From an uncultured Bacteroidales bacterium (lineage in GTDB: Bacteria > Bacteroidota > Bacteroidia > Bacteroidales > UBA932): a DNA stretch of 64,000 nucleotides. The stretch is from assembly GCA_946187865.1 (NCBI GenBank), contig CAMHST010000001.1:1-64000 (forward strand), in the 5' to 3' direction. Each line of letters begins with the position of its first letter. Position 1 is the stretch's first letter. Positions 1-7,353 of the stretch are shown here, one piece after another. The position numbers and the translations under genes are program-made. A model generated the notes under the pieces. It did not search any database and was not told the DNA's origin. It worked only from the letters and a program-made list of their open reading frames with translations.

Positions 1-128
1 TGGTGAAATTCCTGGTCAACGAGAGAGAAACACCGCTGAAATTCGTTGCGCCGTATCAGGGTCCGTACTACAGATGGGAAGACGTGAAGGCTTTCTGCGC
101 CACCCGTCTGGAACATCTGGACCGCTAA
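1..128 (+). CDS. C-terminal fragment of an unidentified protein
   Basis: An open frame enters from the left edge (first full codon at base 3) and ends at TAA 126-128. The 41 visible residues, ending in ATRLEHLDR, contain a basic and aromatic stretch (GPYYRWEDVK) but no motif I can assign. The stop codon overlaps the stop of the convergent YggS gene, so the two genes end tail to tail with no room for a terminator. The frame is too short for the supplied ORF track. I infer a real gene because the frame is open from the edge and stops exactly where the neighbour stops. No function can be given. Confidence 0.5.
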   Translation, partial: VKFLVNERETPLKFVAPYQGPYYRWEDVKAFCATRLEHLDR

Positions 129-772
129 TACTCCCTGGGGCCGAAGATATCCGTGCCGATCCGCACCATCGTGGCCCCGTGCTTGACAGCAAGGGGCCAA
201 TCATTTGACATGCCGATAGAAAGCTGGTCAAACCCAGGCAGTTCCATCGTCCGGATCCGCTCGAACAACGCCTGGATCCGCTCAAAATCCGCCTCCACAA
301 CCGCAGCATCGTCGGTATTCGTCGCCATTCCCATCAATCCCCTGATCCGCACGCCCTCCATCGGAGCGGCCGCAAGGATTCCCAGGATCTCCGGCTCGGT
401 AAGGCCGTGCTTGGTCTGCTCCGCCCCCAGGTGGAGCTCCAGCAGGATATCCACTACCCGGCCGTTATCCAGGCACCAGCGGTTCACGGCATCCAGAAGA
501 TGCAGCGAGTCAATCGACTGGACCATCGTGACATAAGGCAGCACCAATTTGAGTTTGTTGGTCTGCAGGTGGCCGATAAAGTGCCACTGCACATCCGGGG
601 GCATCAGCGGAACCTTGGCGAAGAGTTCCTGGGGGCGGTTCTCGCCGAAGATCCGCTGCCCGGCATGATATGCTTCCATCAGCCGCTCTACCGGATGGAA
701 CTTGGAGACGGCCACCAGGGAAACGCCGGAGGGCAGGGCCTCACGGATGGCATTCAGGGACGCAGCAATCAT
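125..772 (-). CDS. YggS/PROSC-family pyridoxal phosphate homeostasis protein
   Basis: A single-domain PLP-binding TIM-barrel protein of 215 residues, the usual size for the family, which buffers pyridoxal phosphate and has no known catalytic reaction. The lysine that carries PLP lies in LVAVSKFHP near residue 25. Further family motifs are FGENRPQEL, WHFIGHLQTNK and, near the end, LSIGMSNDWPLAVKHGATMVRIGTDIFG. The longer ORF in the track starts inside the upstream gene. I chose the internal ATG because it gives the normal YggS N-terminus and overlaps the upstream stop as ATGA, which suggests translational coupling. The gene is last in a minus-strand run with a PAP2 phosphatase and yidC. It is probably cytoplasmic. 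Confidence 0.9.
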   Translation of the reverse strand: MIAASLNAIREALPSGVSLVAVSKFHPVERLMEAYHAGQRIFGENRPQELFAKVPLMPPDVQWHFIGHLQTNKLKLVLPYVTMVQSIDSLHLLDAVNRWCLDNGRVVDILLELHLGAEQTKHGLTEPEILGILAAAPMEGVRIRGLMGMATNTDDAAVVEADFERIQALFERIRTMELPGFDQLSIGMSNDWPLAVKHGATMVRIGTDIFGPREY

Positions 773-1542
773 CAGAAACGCAAGGCTAATGACATGCCGT
801 AGGAAGATCCGTACGGGGTAGGTGAAATATAGGGCAAGGCCGACGCCCGAACTGAGGGAGCAGCCTTGGAATCCAGTTTGAGCCATTTCCGTTCCAGGGG
901 CAGCAACCAGTAAGCCGCATTGGCACAGAAGATACCGATGGCCGCCCCGGCCATCAGGTCCGTGGTCCAATGCCAGTTATTGTAAATGCGCATGAAGGCC
1001 GTTACAAAGGCGGTAGAATAGGCAGCCAGCCCCCACCAGGGGCCAAACTCCAGCCTAACCAGTTCCGCCCCCAGAAATACCGTGTCCGTATGCCCGGAGG
1101 GTAAAGATTGCCGGTTGGCCTTGTTGGGACGCTCGACACCGCAGAGCTCCTTCATGGACGCGGAGATAATGGCCGTAAAGACAATGGAAGTTCCCAGCGT
1201 AAGCGCCTGCTCCAGAAAGTTGTGCTCTCCGCAGCCGGACAGCATGCCGGCGGCATACCCGGCAAAAGGAGCATATTGGAGGTAATTGTCAAACGTAAGC
1301 TCCTTCCCGCCGCTATAGCGCTGCCGCATCTCGATGGCCCGGTCGCGGATGTTCTCATTCACCTCTGTCTGGTACCAGGGACTCAGCGTGCCGGCTACCC
1401 CTGCCCCCATCAAAAGGCCCGGAGCAATCAGTTTTTGCCACTTGAACTGCTCTGAACGGGTGTAAACCGAATCCCTCCGCTGCGCCTGCGCGGATAGGCA
1501 GAGGCAGAGGAGGGATGAGAAGACAATGAGGAAACGCTTCAT
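772..1542 (-). CDS. PAP2-superfamily membrane phosphatase
   Basis: A 256-residue protein with an N-terminal signal (MKRFLIVFSSLLCLCLSAQA) and the three PAP2 signature motifs: KELCGVERP (KX6RP-like), PSGH, and RIYNNWHWTTD (RX5HX3D). Family members remove phosphate from lipid or isoprenoid phosphates such as undecaprenyl pyrophosphate or phosphatidic acid. The precise substrate is not visible here. The start is the ATG at 1542, which overlaps the yidC stop as TAATG. The longer ORF upstream runs through yidC in another frame and is spurious. Several hydrophobic stretches place it in the membrane or periplasm. Co-transcription with yidC fits an envelope role, but this is inference. Confidence 0.85.
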   Translation of the reverse strand: MKRFLIVFSSLLCLCLSAQAQRRDSVYTRSEQFKWQKLIAPGLLMGAGVAGTLSPWYQTEVNENIRDRAIEMRQRYSGGKELTFDNYLQYAPFAGYAAGMLSGCGEHNFLEQALTLGTSIVFTAIISASMKELCGVERPNKANRQSLPSGHTDTVFLGAELVRLEFGPWWGLAAYSTAFVTAFMRIYNNWHWTTDLMAGAAIGIFCANAAYWLLPLERKWLKLDSKAAPSVRASALPYISPTPYGSSYGMSLALRF

Positions 1543-3425
1543 TACCGGCGTCCCTTTTTCTGTTGCTGTTCCATCTGGCGCTGCATCTTCTGGGCTTCTT
1601 CCAGACGCTGCTGCCACTTGGACTTGGGCGCCGGCTTGTTTTCCGCCGCCTTCACCTTGGCCACAATCTCTTCCGGTTTCACAATCCACTTCTTGATAAT
1701 CCAGGTTTCCAGCATGGTGATCAGGTTGGAAAGCAGATAATAGTAGCTGAGACCGGAAGACAGATTGTTACAGATGAAGAACATCATGATAGGCATCATG
1801 TACAGGCTCATGAAGCGCATCATCTTGGCGTTGGGATCGTCTCCGGTGTTCTGGTTCTGCATGGTGACCCGCGAGTAGAAGAACATGGACAGCGCCATCA
1901 GAAGGGCGAAGAGCGAGATATGGTCCATACCCAGGATGCTGGTTCCCCAGTGGATGACATCGTCGTAGGCACTCAGGTCTTCCGCCCAGAGGAAGGGCTC
2001 CTGGCGCAACTGGATAGAGGCCGGGAAGAAACGGAACATCGCCCACAGGATAGGCATCTGGAGGAGCATCGGCAGGCAGCCGCCCATCATGTTCACGCCG
2101 GCTTTCCGGTACAGCTCCATGGTTTCCTGCTGCTTTTTCATCGCGTCTTCCTGCTTGGGATACTTGGCGTTGATCTTGTCCAGGAAAGGCTTCAGGGCCT
2201 GCATCTTGGCGCTGGAAGAGTAGCTCTTGTAAGCAAACGGAAGCACCACGATCTTGATGAAGATGGTCATCAGCAGGATGATGATGCCGTAATTGGAGAT
2301 GAATTTGGAGAGCCAGTCGAACAGGGGGATGATCACGTATTTGGTGAATACGCCGATAATCTTACCACCCAGCGGAATCACTTTCTCATAGGAATGCCCG
2401 TACGCCTTCAGGCCCTTGTAATCATTGGGGCCGAAGTAGAATTCGAACGGGACCTGGATATTGCCGGACCCGGTGGGGATGTCGGCGCGCATCAGGGCGT
2501 TGCACTGCATGAGATTGTGCTCCGGATTGTCCTTGCCCGCATACTGGAGGGAAAACTCGCCGTAGCTGAAATTTCCGGGAGCCCGCATAATGGCCGAGAA
2601 GAACTGCTGCTGGAAAGCGAACCATTCGATCTTGTTGTCGAAGCGCTTGCTGCCGTCCCGCCCGTTGCCGATATTGGCCGGCTTGTTGTCGTCCGGGAAA
2701 TAATAGTTGAGGCGGGAATACTGGGACTCGTTCTTGTATCCCTTCTCCATGCGGGGAATCATGGCCTCGAAATCCACGTCGATGGTGTTCACGTTACGGG
2801 GGATGAGTTCCTGCATGCCCACGAAGGAGACGACCTCGTTCAGGGAGTAGGAATCCTTGAGCAGGGTGTACCGCTGCTCGATGTAGCCGCCGCCCTGGAA
2901 CGGAAGACGCATGACCACGGTGGAATCCGAGGAGGCTTCTGCCACGTACTGGAAATTGAACTTGCGGGTATCTACGGCCGTAGGGGCATACACGACATAG
3001 CCCAGCTGGGACTTGCCCTCCGGGAGGATATAAAGATCCGACTTGTCGTAATTGTAGTAATCCTTGACCTTCACCGACCAGGGCTGACCGCCCTTGGTGG
3101 TAAAGGTAATCTGGAGTTTCTCGTTTTCCAGGGTTACATAGGAAGCTTCACCGCCAACAGCCGCATTCAGGAGGCTGTCGGAATAGACAGCCTGGGCGGG
3201 AGTGGTGCCGGCTACAGGGGCGCTCTCCTGCGGGAGGGCGGCCTCCGGATGTTCGGCACGGTAGATGCTGTCCAGCCGGAACTGTTCATAAGCCTCTGCC
3301 GCGGCGATGGAGTCCAGCCTTGCCTGCTCCTTCTGCTGCTTGGCCACCTGACGGCTCTGGTAGCCGAAGAAGCCAAACATGATCAGGGCGATCAGGACAA
3401 AGCCGATGATTGATTTCTTATCCAT
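1542..3425 (-). CDS. yidC: Membrane protein insertase YidC
   Basis: YidC inserts and folds inner-membrane proteins, alone or with the Sec translocon. This copy is 627 residues, as expected for a Gram-negative YidC with a large periplasmic domain. The start MDKKSIIGFVLIALIMFGFFGYQ is the first membrane segment. A periplasmic beta-rich domain follows (about 60-350). The conserved insertase core lies at about 360-590, with FIKIVVLPFAYKSYSSSAKMQALKP, NMMGGCLPMLLQMPILWAMFRFFP and a hydrophobic C-terminal bundle. The tail is basic and glutamine-rich (QRQMEQQQKKGRR), as in ribosome-contacting C-termini. It lies 6 bp after the DUF349 gene and overlaps the PAP2 gene, so these genes are probably one transcript. 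Confidence 0.97.
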   Translation of the reverse strand: MDKKSIIGFVLIALIMFGFFGYQSRQVAKQQKEQARLDSIAAAEAYEQFRLDSIYRAEHPEAALPQESAPVAGTTPAQAVYSDSLLNAAVGGEASYVTLENEKLQITFTTKGGQPWSVKVKDYYNYDKSDLYILPEGKSQLGYVVYAPTAVDTRKFNFQYVAEASSDSTVVMRLPFQGGGYIEQRYTLLKDSYSLNEVVSFVGMQELIPRNVNTIDVDFEAMIPRMEKGYKNESQYSRLNYYFPDDNKPANIGNGRDGSKRFDNKIEWFAFQQQFFSAIMRAPGNFSYGEFSLQYAGKDNPEHNLMQCNALMRADIPTGSGNIQVPFEFYFGPNDYKGLKAYGHSYEKVIPLGGKIIGVFTKYVIIPLFDWLSKFISNYGIIILLMTIFIKIVVLPFAYKSYSSSAKMQALKPFLDKINAKYPKQEDAMKKQQETMELYRKAGVNMMGGCLPMLLQMPILWAMFRFFPASIQLRQEPFLWAEDLSAYDDVIHWGTSILGMDHISLFALLMALSMFFYSRVTMQNQNTGDDPNAKMMRFMSLYMMPIMMFFICNNLSSGLSYYYLLSNLITMLETWIIKKWIVKPEEIVAKVKAAENKPAPKSKWQQRLEEAQKMQRQMEQQQKKGRR

Positions 3426-3431
3426 AGGCGC

Positions 3432-5333
3432 CTACTCCTGTCCCTCCTCTGCTTCCTTGGCGCGAATCCGGGCCTTGAGCTCTTCGAGCTGCGCCTTGGC
3501 TGCATCTATACGCTCCTGCATCTGTGCCTTAAGCTGCTCCGCACCCTTGGAAAGGCCGAAGAAGCCGATATTGTTCTCGTAGGTCTGGATTTCCTGCTGA
3601 AGCTTGGTGAATTGCTCCCGGAGGCGGTCCGTCTCCGTGAGGGGACGGCGCTCACGCTCTGAACGGGCAGCACCCCGGCCGGCGCCCTGACGGCCGCCGC
3701 GGGAACCGAATCCCGGGAACTTCTCCGCCATGGCCTCGCGGTAGGCGGCGGTAATGCTTTCCTTCTCCTTGAACGGCACGAAGCCGATGGCATTCCAACG
3801 CTCGGAGAAATCCTTCTGGGCATCGGCATTTGCCTCTCCGCTGAAAGCTTTGATTTCCTCTATAAGGGCGCGCTTGGCCTCCAGGTTGGCGGCGAAGTCG
3901 CTGCTGCCACCCTTGCCCCGGTTATCCCGGGCGGTGAAGAAGGCGTCGCAGGCGGCGCGGAAACGCTTCCAGATCTGCTCCGACTTCTTGCGCGGTACGG
4001 CGCCGATCTCCTTCCACTGCTTCTGGAGCTCTATCAGGCGGTCTCCGGTGGCTTTCCAGTCCGTGCTGTCCTTGAGGGATTCGGCCTCCTGGATAATGGC
4101 CATCTTCTTCTCCAGATTGGCGTTCATGCTGTCTTTGAACTCCGTAAACGAGGCGCGCTTGCGCTCGAAGAATTTGTCGCAGGCGGCGCGGAAGCGCTCA
4201 TAGACCTTCTGGTTTTCCTTGCGGGTGGCAAAGCCGATTTCCCGCCAGCGGGCCTGGATTTCCTCGATCTTGCGGCTCAGGGCGTTCCACTGCGTAGAGG
4301 AAGTGATTTCCATGCCGGCAATCTCTTCCACCTGCTCACACAGGGCCACCTTGGCCTCCAGATTGGCCAGCTGCTGGGCTTTCTGGTCTTCGAAATGGGC
4401 CTGATAACGCTTGTTGATCACCGACGTGGCGGCGCGGAAACGCTCCCAGATGGCATCCCGGTATTCCTTGGCCACGGGGCCCAGGTCTTTCCACTGCTCG
4501 TGCAGTTTCTGCAGCTCCTTGAAAGCCTCCACCACGTTTTCGTCGGCCGCAAGGGCTTCTGCCTGCTCGCAGAATACGGTTTTGGCCTCCAGGTTTTTCT
4601 TGAAGTCCAGGTCACGGAGTTCGCGGTTGATATCTACCAGGTCGTAGAACTTGGTTACGTAGAGCTGATAGGTATCGTTGATGTCGCGGAAATTCTGCTG
4701 CGGAACGGGACCGGTTTCCCGCCAGCGGTTCTGGATGTCCCGGAATTTGGGGAAGGCGTCTTTCATGTCGCCGGGCTGCTCTACCAGGGCCTTCAGCTGA
4801 TCGATGATGGCCTGCTTCTTCACCAGGTTGTCTTCCCGCTGGGCATCCTGCTCGCGGTTGTATGCGGCACGTTCTTTCTTATAGTCTATATAAAGGGCCT
4901 TGAAACCGGCCTCGATGGCGGCAAAGGGGCTCACGGGACCGCTCTGCATGGGAACGGTGGCTTCCTCTGCGCTGTCTTCCGTCGGTTCCACCACGGTGGC
5001 GTCTTCTCCGGCGGCCGCCTTCTCGCGGGAGAGCAGCTTATAGAAGGCCGACTTGATGGCCTCCGCCTCCTTGGACCGTTTCATGCGGTCTTCACTTTCC
5101 GTAAGTTTCTGAAACAGCTCGGACAGCTCTGCCAGGGACTTCTCGTTGAAGTTCACCACTGTTTCCACGACCGGCTCCGCCGCCTCCTGGGCTGCGTCCG
5201 CGGTCTCCTGTACCGCCTCTTCAAGCTTTTGCTCCACGGTTTCTTCCACCACGGGAGCGGATTCCTGCTGCTTCTGGGCTACATCTGCGGTTTCGGCGCT
5301 GGCCATCACCTCAGGCTTAATTTCTTCACTCAT
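3432..5333 (-). CDS. DUF349 repeat protein
   Basis: A 633-residue soluble, highly charged protein. The first 130 residues are rich in Ala, Glu, Gln and Val and look disordered. From about residue 140 onward, repeats of about 70 residues carry the DUF349 signature, a tryptophan-containing helix ending in W+EIG (for example RWRETGPVP, QWKDLGPVA, RWREIGFAT, QWKEIGAVP), five or so in all. A C-terminal coiled coil (LREQFTKLQQEIQTYENNIGFF) follows. DUF349 proteins are widespread in Bacteroidota and Actinobacteria, but their role is not established to my knowledge. A TACCTTTG box lies 41-48 bp upstream on the minus strand. The gene leads the minus-strand run that includes yidC. Confidence 0.85.
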   Translation of the reverse strand: MSEEIKPEVMASAETADVAQKQQESAPVVEETVEQKLEEAVQETADAAQEAAEPVVETVVNFNEKSLAELSELFQKLTESEDRMKRSKEAEAIKSAFYKLLSREKAAAGEDATVVEPTEDSAEEATVPMQSGPVSPFAAIEAGFKALYIDYKKERAAYNREQDAQREDNLVKKQAIIDQLKALVEQPGDMKDAFPKFRDIQNRWRETGPVPQQNFRDINDTYQLYVTKFYDLVDINRELRDLDFKKNLEAKTVFCEQAEALAADENVVEAFKELQKLHEQWKDLGPVAKEYRDAIWERFRAATSVINKRYQAHFEDQKAQQLANLEAKVALCEQVEEIAGMEITSSTQWNALSRKIEEIQARWREIGFATRKENQKVYERFRAACDKFFERKRASFTEFKDSMNANLEKKMAIIQEAESLKDSTDWKATGDRLIELQKQWKEIGAVPRKKSEQIWKRFRAACDAFFTARDNRGKGGSSDFAANLEAKRALIEEIKAFSGEANADAQKDFSERWNAIGFVPFKEKESITAAYREAMAEKFPGFGSRGGRQGAGRGAARSERERRPLTETDRLREQFTKLQQEIQTYENNIGFFGLSKGAEQLKAQMQERIDAAKAQLEELKARIRAKEAEEGQE

Positions 5334-5373
5334 GATACAAATTTCAAAAGTTTAACATAAATTGTGTAACTTA

Positions 5374-5381
5374 CAAAGGTA
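5374..5381 (-). promoter_or_regulatory. Bacteroidota -7 box for the DUF349-yidC transcript
   Basis: The minus strand reads TACCTTTG here, an exact match to the Bacteroidota -7 consensus TAnnTTTG, 41 bp before the DUF349 start. No convincing -33 TTTG is seen at the usual distance. Confidence 0.5.
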
Positions 5382-5411
5382 AGAAAATTTCCTTAAATAA
5401 ACATAAAACAC

Positions 5412-5419
5412 TATTTTTG
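5412..5419 (+). promoter_or_regulatory. Bacteroidota -7 box for trmD
   Basis: TATTTTTG matches TAnnTTTG exactly and lies 20 bp upstream of the trmD ATG in an AT-rich divergent spacer. No clear -33 element is present. Confidence 0.5.
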
Positions 5420-5439
5420 CACAGAAAAAAAACACCGCC

Positions 5440-6120
5440 ATGCTGCGTATCGATATCCTTACTGTAGTACCGGAATTGCTGGACAGTCCGCTCAGCCATT
5501 CCATTCCGGGCCGCGCCGTCAAAAAAGGCCTGGCAGAGATCCATGTACACAACCTCAGGAAATACGGCCTGGGCCCGCGCCTGACCGTAGACGACTATTC
5601 CTACGGCGGAGACGCTGGCATGGTGATGATGGTAGAGCCGGTTTTCCGCTACATCGAAGAGCTTACGTCGCAGCGCCACTACGACGAAATCATCTACATG
5701 GCCCCGGACGGGGAAATCCTCAACCAGGGCATCGCCAACGAGCTTTCCCTCAAAGAGAACATCATTATCCTCTGCGGGCACTACAAGGGCATCGACGAGC
5801 GCATCCGGGAGCATCTGATCACCCGCGAGATCTCCGTGGGAGACTTCGTGGTAAGCGGCGGAGAAATCCCTGCCGCCCTTCTGGCCGACAGTATCATCCG
5901 CCTGCTTCCCGGCGTGCTCACGGACGAGACATCGGCCCTGAGCGACTCCTTCCAGGACGGGCTGGTCTCCCCTCCCGTCTATACGCGCCCGGCCTCCTTC
6001 AACGGATGGGACGTCCCGGAGGTCCTGCTCAGCGGGAATCCCAAACTCATCCGCGCATGGCAAGACCAGCAGGCCCTGCAGCGCACACAAGAACGCCGGC
6101 CGGGCCTGCTGGAGCAGTAA
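5440..6120 (+). CDS. trmD: tRNA (guanine-N1)-methyltransferase TrmD
   Basis: Methylates G37 at N1 next to the anticodon of tRNAs reading CNN, Pro and some Arg codons, using S-adenosylmethionine; it keeps the reading frame during translation. The 226-residue length is normal. Signature segments are MLRIDILTVVPE at the start, GGDAGMVMM, the trefoil-knot SAM loop CGHYKGIDERI and EISVGDFVVSGGE, followed by SFQDGLVSPPVYTRPA. It stands alone on the plus strand between two minus-strand runs, without the rpsP-rimM-rplS neighbours seen in many bacteria; this solitary setting is common in Bacteroidota. The enzyme is a cytoplasmic homodimer. Confidence 0.97.
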   Translation: MLRIDILTVVPELLDSPLSHSIPGRAVKKGLAEIHVHNLRKYGLGPRLTVDDYSYGGDAGMVMMVEPVFRYIEELTSQRHYDEIIYMAPDGEILNQGIANELSLKENIIILCGHYKGIDERIREHLITREISVGDFVVSGGEIPAALLADSIIRLLPGVLTDETSALSDSFQDGLVSPPVYTRPASFNGWDVPEVLLSGNPKLIRAWQDQQALQRTQERRPGLLEQ

Positions 6121-6138
6121 TCCGGGGGTATCGCTACC

Positions 6139-6519
6139 CTACTTGTTCATCTTCTGTTTCCACTGGTTGTCCACCTTCACATAGGACATGTGCTCATCCT
6201 CCTCTTCCCCGTTCTTGTAAACCACATGGACGGTAACGGTGGCCGTTTCTTCATTGACCCGGCAATCCGTAATCTTGAAGCTCTTGATGCCGCCCTTCTC
6301 CTTCATCTGCTCATCCACTTTCTCCTCGGCCAGGCCGGCGAGCATCTTCTGGTCCGACGAGGACAGGTCGAAGGTAGAGGCATAGGTGTCGTAATCGCCC
6401 TTCTGCAGGGCATTGATGGCTTTCTTGGCCACGGCCTCAGGCGTGTTTGAAGACGTGCAGGCCACGGCGGCGAAAACGGAGGCAGCCACAACGGCGGCCA
6501 AAATCATAAAACGTTTCAT
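6139..6519 (-). CDS. Small DUF4878-like lipoprotein
   Basis: A 126-residue secreted lipoprotein: a signal peptide ending in AAVACTSS with the lipidated Cys, then a compact alpha+beta domain (PEAVAKKAINALQKGDYDTYASTFDLS, with VTVHVVYKNGEEEDEHMSYVKVDNQWKQK at the end). This pattern, a helical pair followed by curved strands, resembles the SnoaL/NTF2-like fold and DUF4878. No catalytic residues can be named. I chose the ATG at 6519 because the longer ORF adds a non-signal extension. The start lies 4 bp after the stop of the YiiX-like gene, so they are probably co-transcribed. Function unknown. Confidence 0.75.
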   Translation of the reverse strand: MKRFMILAAVVAASVFAAVACTSSNTPEAVAKKAINALQKGDYDTYASTFDLSSSDQKMLAGLAEEKVDEQMKEKGGIKSFKITDCRVNEETATVTVHVVYKNGEEEDEHMSYVKVDNQWKQKMNK

Positions 6520-6523
6520 AACT

Positions 6524-7138
6524 CTAATATTGAAAATAAACTTGATTGGCTGAATAGGTATAAAGGTGCTCCGGGAGCAGGCAGTCTGCATGGATGCGGA
6601 ACACGTCCAGGCGCCGGCGACGCCCCTCCGAGAGGTCTATCCCCGCACGCCGGTAGAGCCGCCACACCAGCTCCGTGCAGTACAGGCTGGAAGAGTCTGC
6701 GAGGGAATAGTCGTTGTCGAAGCGCACGCTGTCTGCCGCAAAGCGCAGGGCCGATGCACGCAAAGCCGACACCTGCAGCGAATCCGAAAGCCCGGTATGG
6801 GCCAGACAGCCCCGGAATGCCCGCCCGGGAGCGAAGAAGCTGGAGACCGGCTCTGCTTTCACGCGGTCGAAGTCTCCGGGAAAATCCGGCTCTGCCGGGA
6901 CGGCATGCACCACTTTCCACACTTCCCCGTCACGCACCAGCACCCCCACGTGGGAATACAGCGGATCTTCCTGGGCCGACGTAACCGCACGGCTGAACAC
7001 CCCTTGCCCGCAGCGGAAAGCCAAGTCCCCTTCCCGCATGTCCGGGAAAGGAAGTTCCGGCCCGGGAGCGGCCACGGAAGATTTGCATCCCGACAAAAAC
7101 AGGAGGCAGAGAAAGGCGATGAGGCTGCGTAACAACAT
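6524..7138 (-). CDS. YiiX/YebB-like permuted papain-fold lipoprotein
   Basis: A 204-residue protein with a lipoprotein signal (LCLLFLSGCKSS) and the circularly permuted NlpC/P60 (papain-like) motif order: REGDLAFRCG, then YSHVGVLV with the catalytic-type His, VVHAVP, and near residue 155 YCTELVW with the catalytic-type Cys. Relatives such as YiiX are thought to be amidases or peptidases acting on lipids or cell-wall peptides, but the substrate is not known. Lipidation would anchor it in the envelope. A weak promoter (TTTG-N20-TAACTTCG) lies just upstream. The small DUF4878-like lipoprotein follows after 4 bp and may act with it; this is inference from spacing only. Confidence 0.75.
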   Translation of the reverse strand: MLLRSLIAFLCLLFLSGCKSSVAAPGPELPFPDMREGDLAFRCGQGVFSRAVTSAQEDPLYSHVGVLVRDGEVWKVVHAVPAEPDFPGDFDRVKAEPVSSFFAPGRAFRGCLAHTGLSDSLQVSALRASALRFAADSVRFDNDYSLADSSSLYCTELVWRLYRRAGIDLSEGRRRRLDVFRIHADCLLPEHLYTYSANQVYFQY

Positions 7139-7148
7139 ATTCCGAAAG

Positions 7149-7180
7149 CGAAGTTACGCCATTCCGCTCAAAAAAGCAAA
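7149..7180 (-). promoter_or_regulatory. Probable promoter of the YiiX-like gene
   Basis: The minus strand carries TTTG (7180-7177), 20 bp, then TAACTTCG (7156-7149), one mismatch from TAnnTTTG, about 10 bp upstream of the ATG. It lies past the 7187-7214 terminator, so this gene would have its own promoter. Confidence 0.35.
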
Positions 7181-7186
7181 AAACAT

Positions 7187-7214
7187 AAAAACCTCGCTTC
7201 ACAGCGAGGTTTTT
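7187..7214 (-). terminator. Bidirectional rho-independent terminator
   Basis: Perfect inverted repeat AAAACCTCGCT-TCAC-AGCGAGGTTTT with A and T runs on both flanks. It can stop minus-strand transcripts from the TonB receptor gene and from the promoter at 7288-7319. Confidence 0.9.
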
Positions 7215-7282
7215 ACTTGGTTAGTTAGTAGTGTATTCTTACCTTAAAGAAGGTTAATTGTTGGTTAGAAGATGCGTTTTGT
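7187..7282 (-). ncRNA. Candidate small RNA or attenuated leader
   Basis: On the minus strand a strong promoter (TTTTG, exactly 19 bp, TAACTTTG at 7319-7288) should start transcription near 7282, and the perfect terminator at 7187-7214 would end it after about 95 nt. Between them there is no start codon followed by a useful frame, but a small hairpin ACCTT-CTTT-AAGGT and a repeated TAACCA/CTAACTAACC motif. This could be a free small RNA or a terminated leader of the YiiX-like gene. It matches no RNA family that I can recognise; 4.5S, 6S and tmRNA hallmarks are absent. Confidence 0.4.
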
Positions 7283-7287
7283 TGATG

Positions 7288-7319
7288 CAAAGTTAAGAAA
7301 AGATTTTTGTCTTACAAAA
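7288..7319 (-). promoter_or_regulatory. Strong Bacteroidota promoter upstream of candidate small RNA
   Basis: The minus strand has TTTTG at 7319-7315 and TAACTTTG at 7295-7288 separated by exactly 19 bp. Both elements match the Bacteroidota consensus. It lies between the TonB receptor stop and a terminator. Confidence 0.55.
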
Positions 7320-7353
7320 TTTTATAAAACTTTTTTCAATTTAATAAATATTT

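Noticed and set aside
6121-6138. Short inverted repeat GGGTA-TCGC-TACCC between trmD and the DUF4878-like gene
   Set aside because: The stem is only five base pairs and has no T run on either strand, so it cannot be supported as a terminator.
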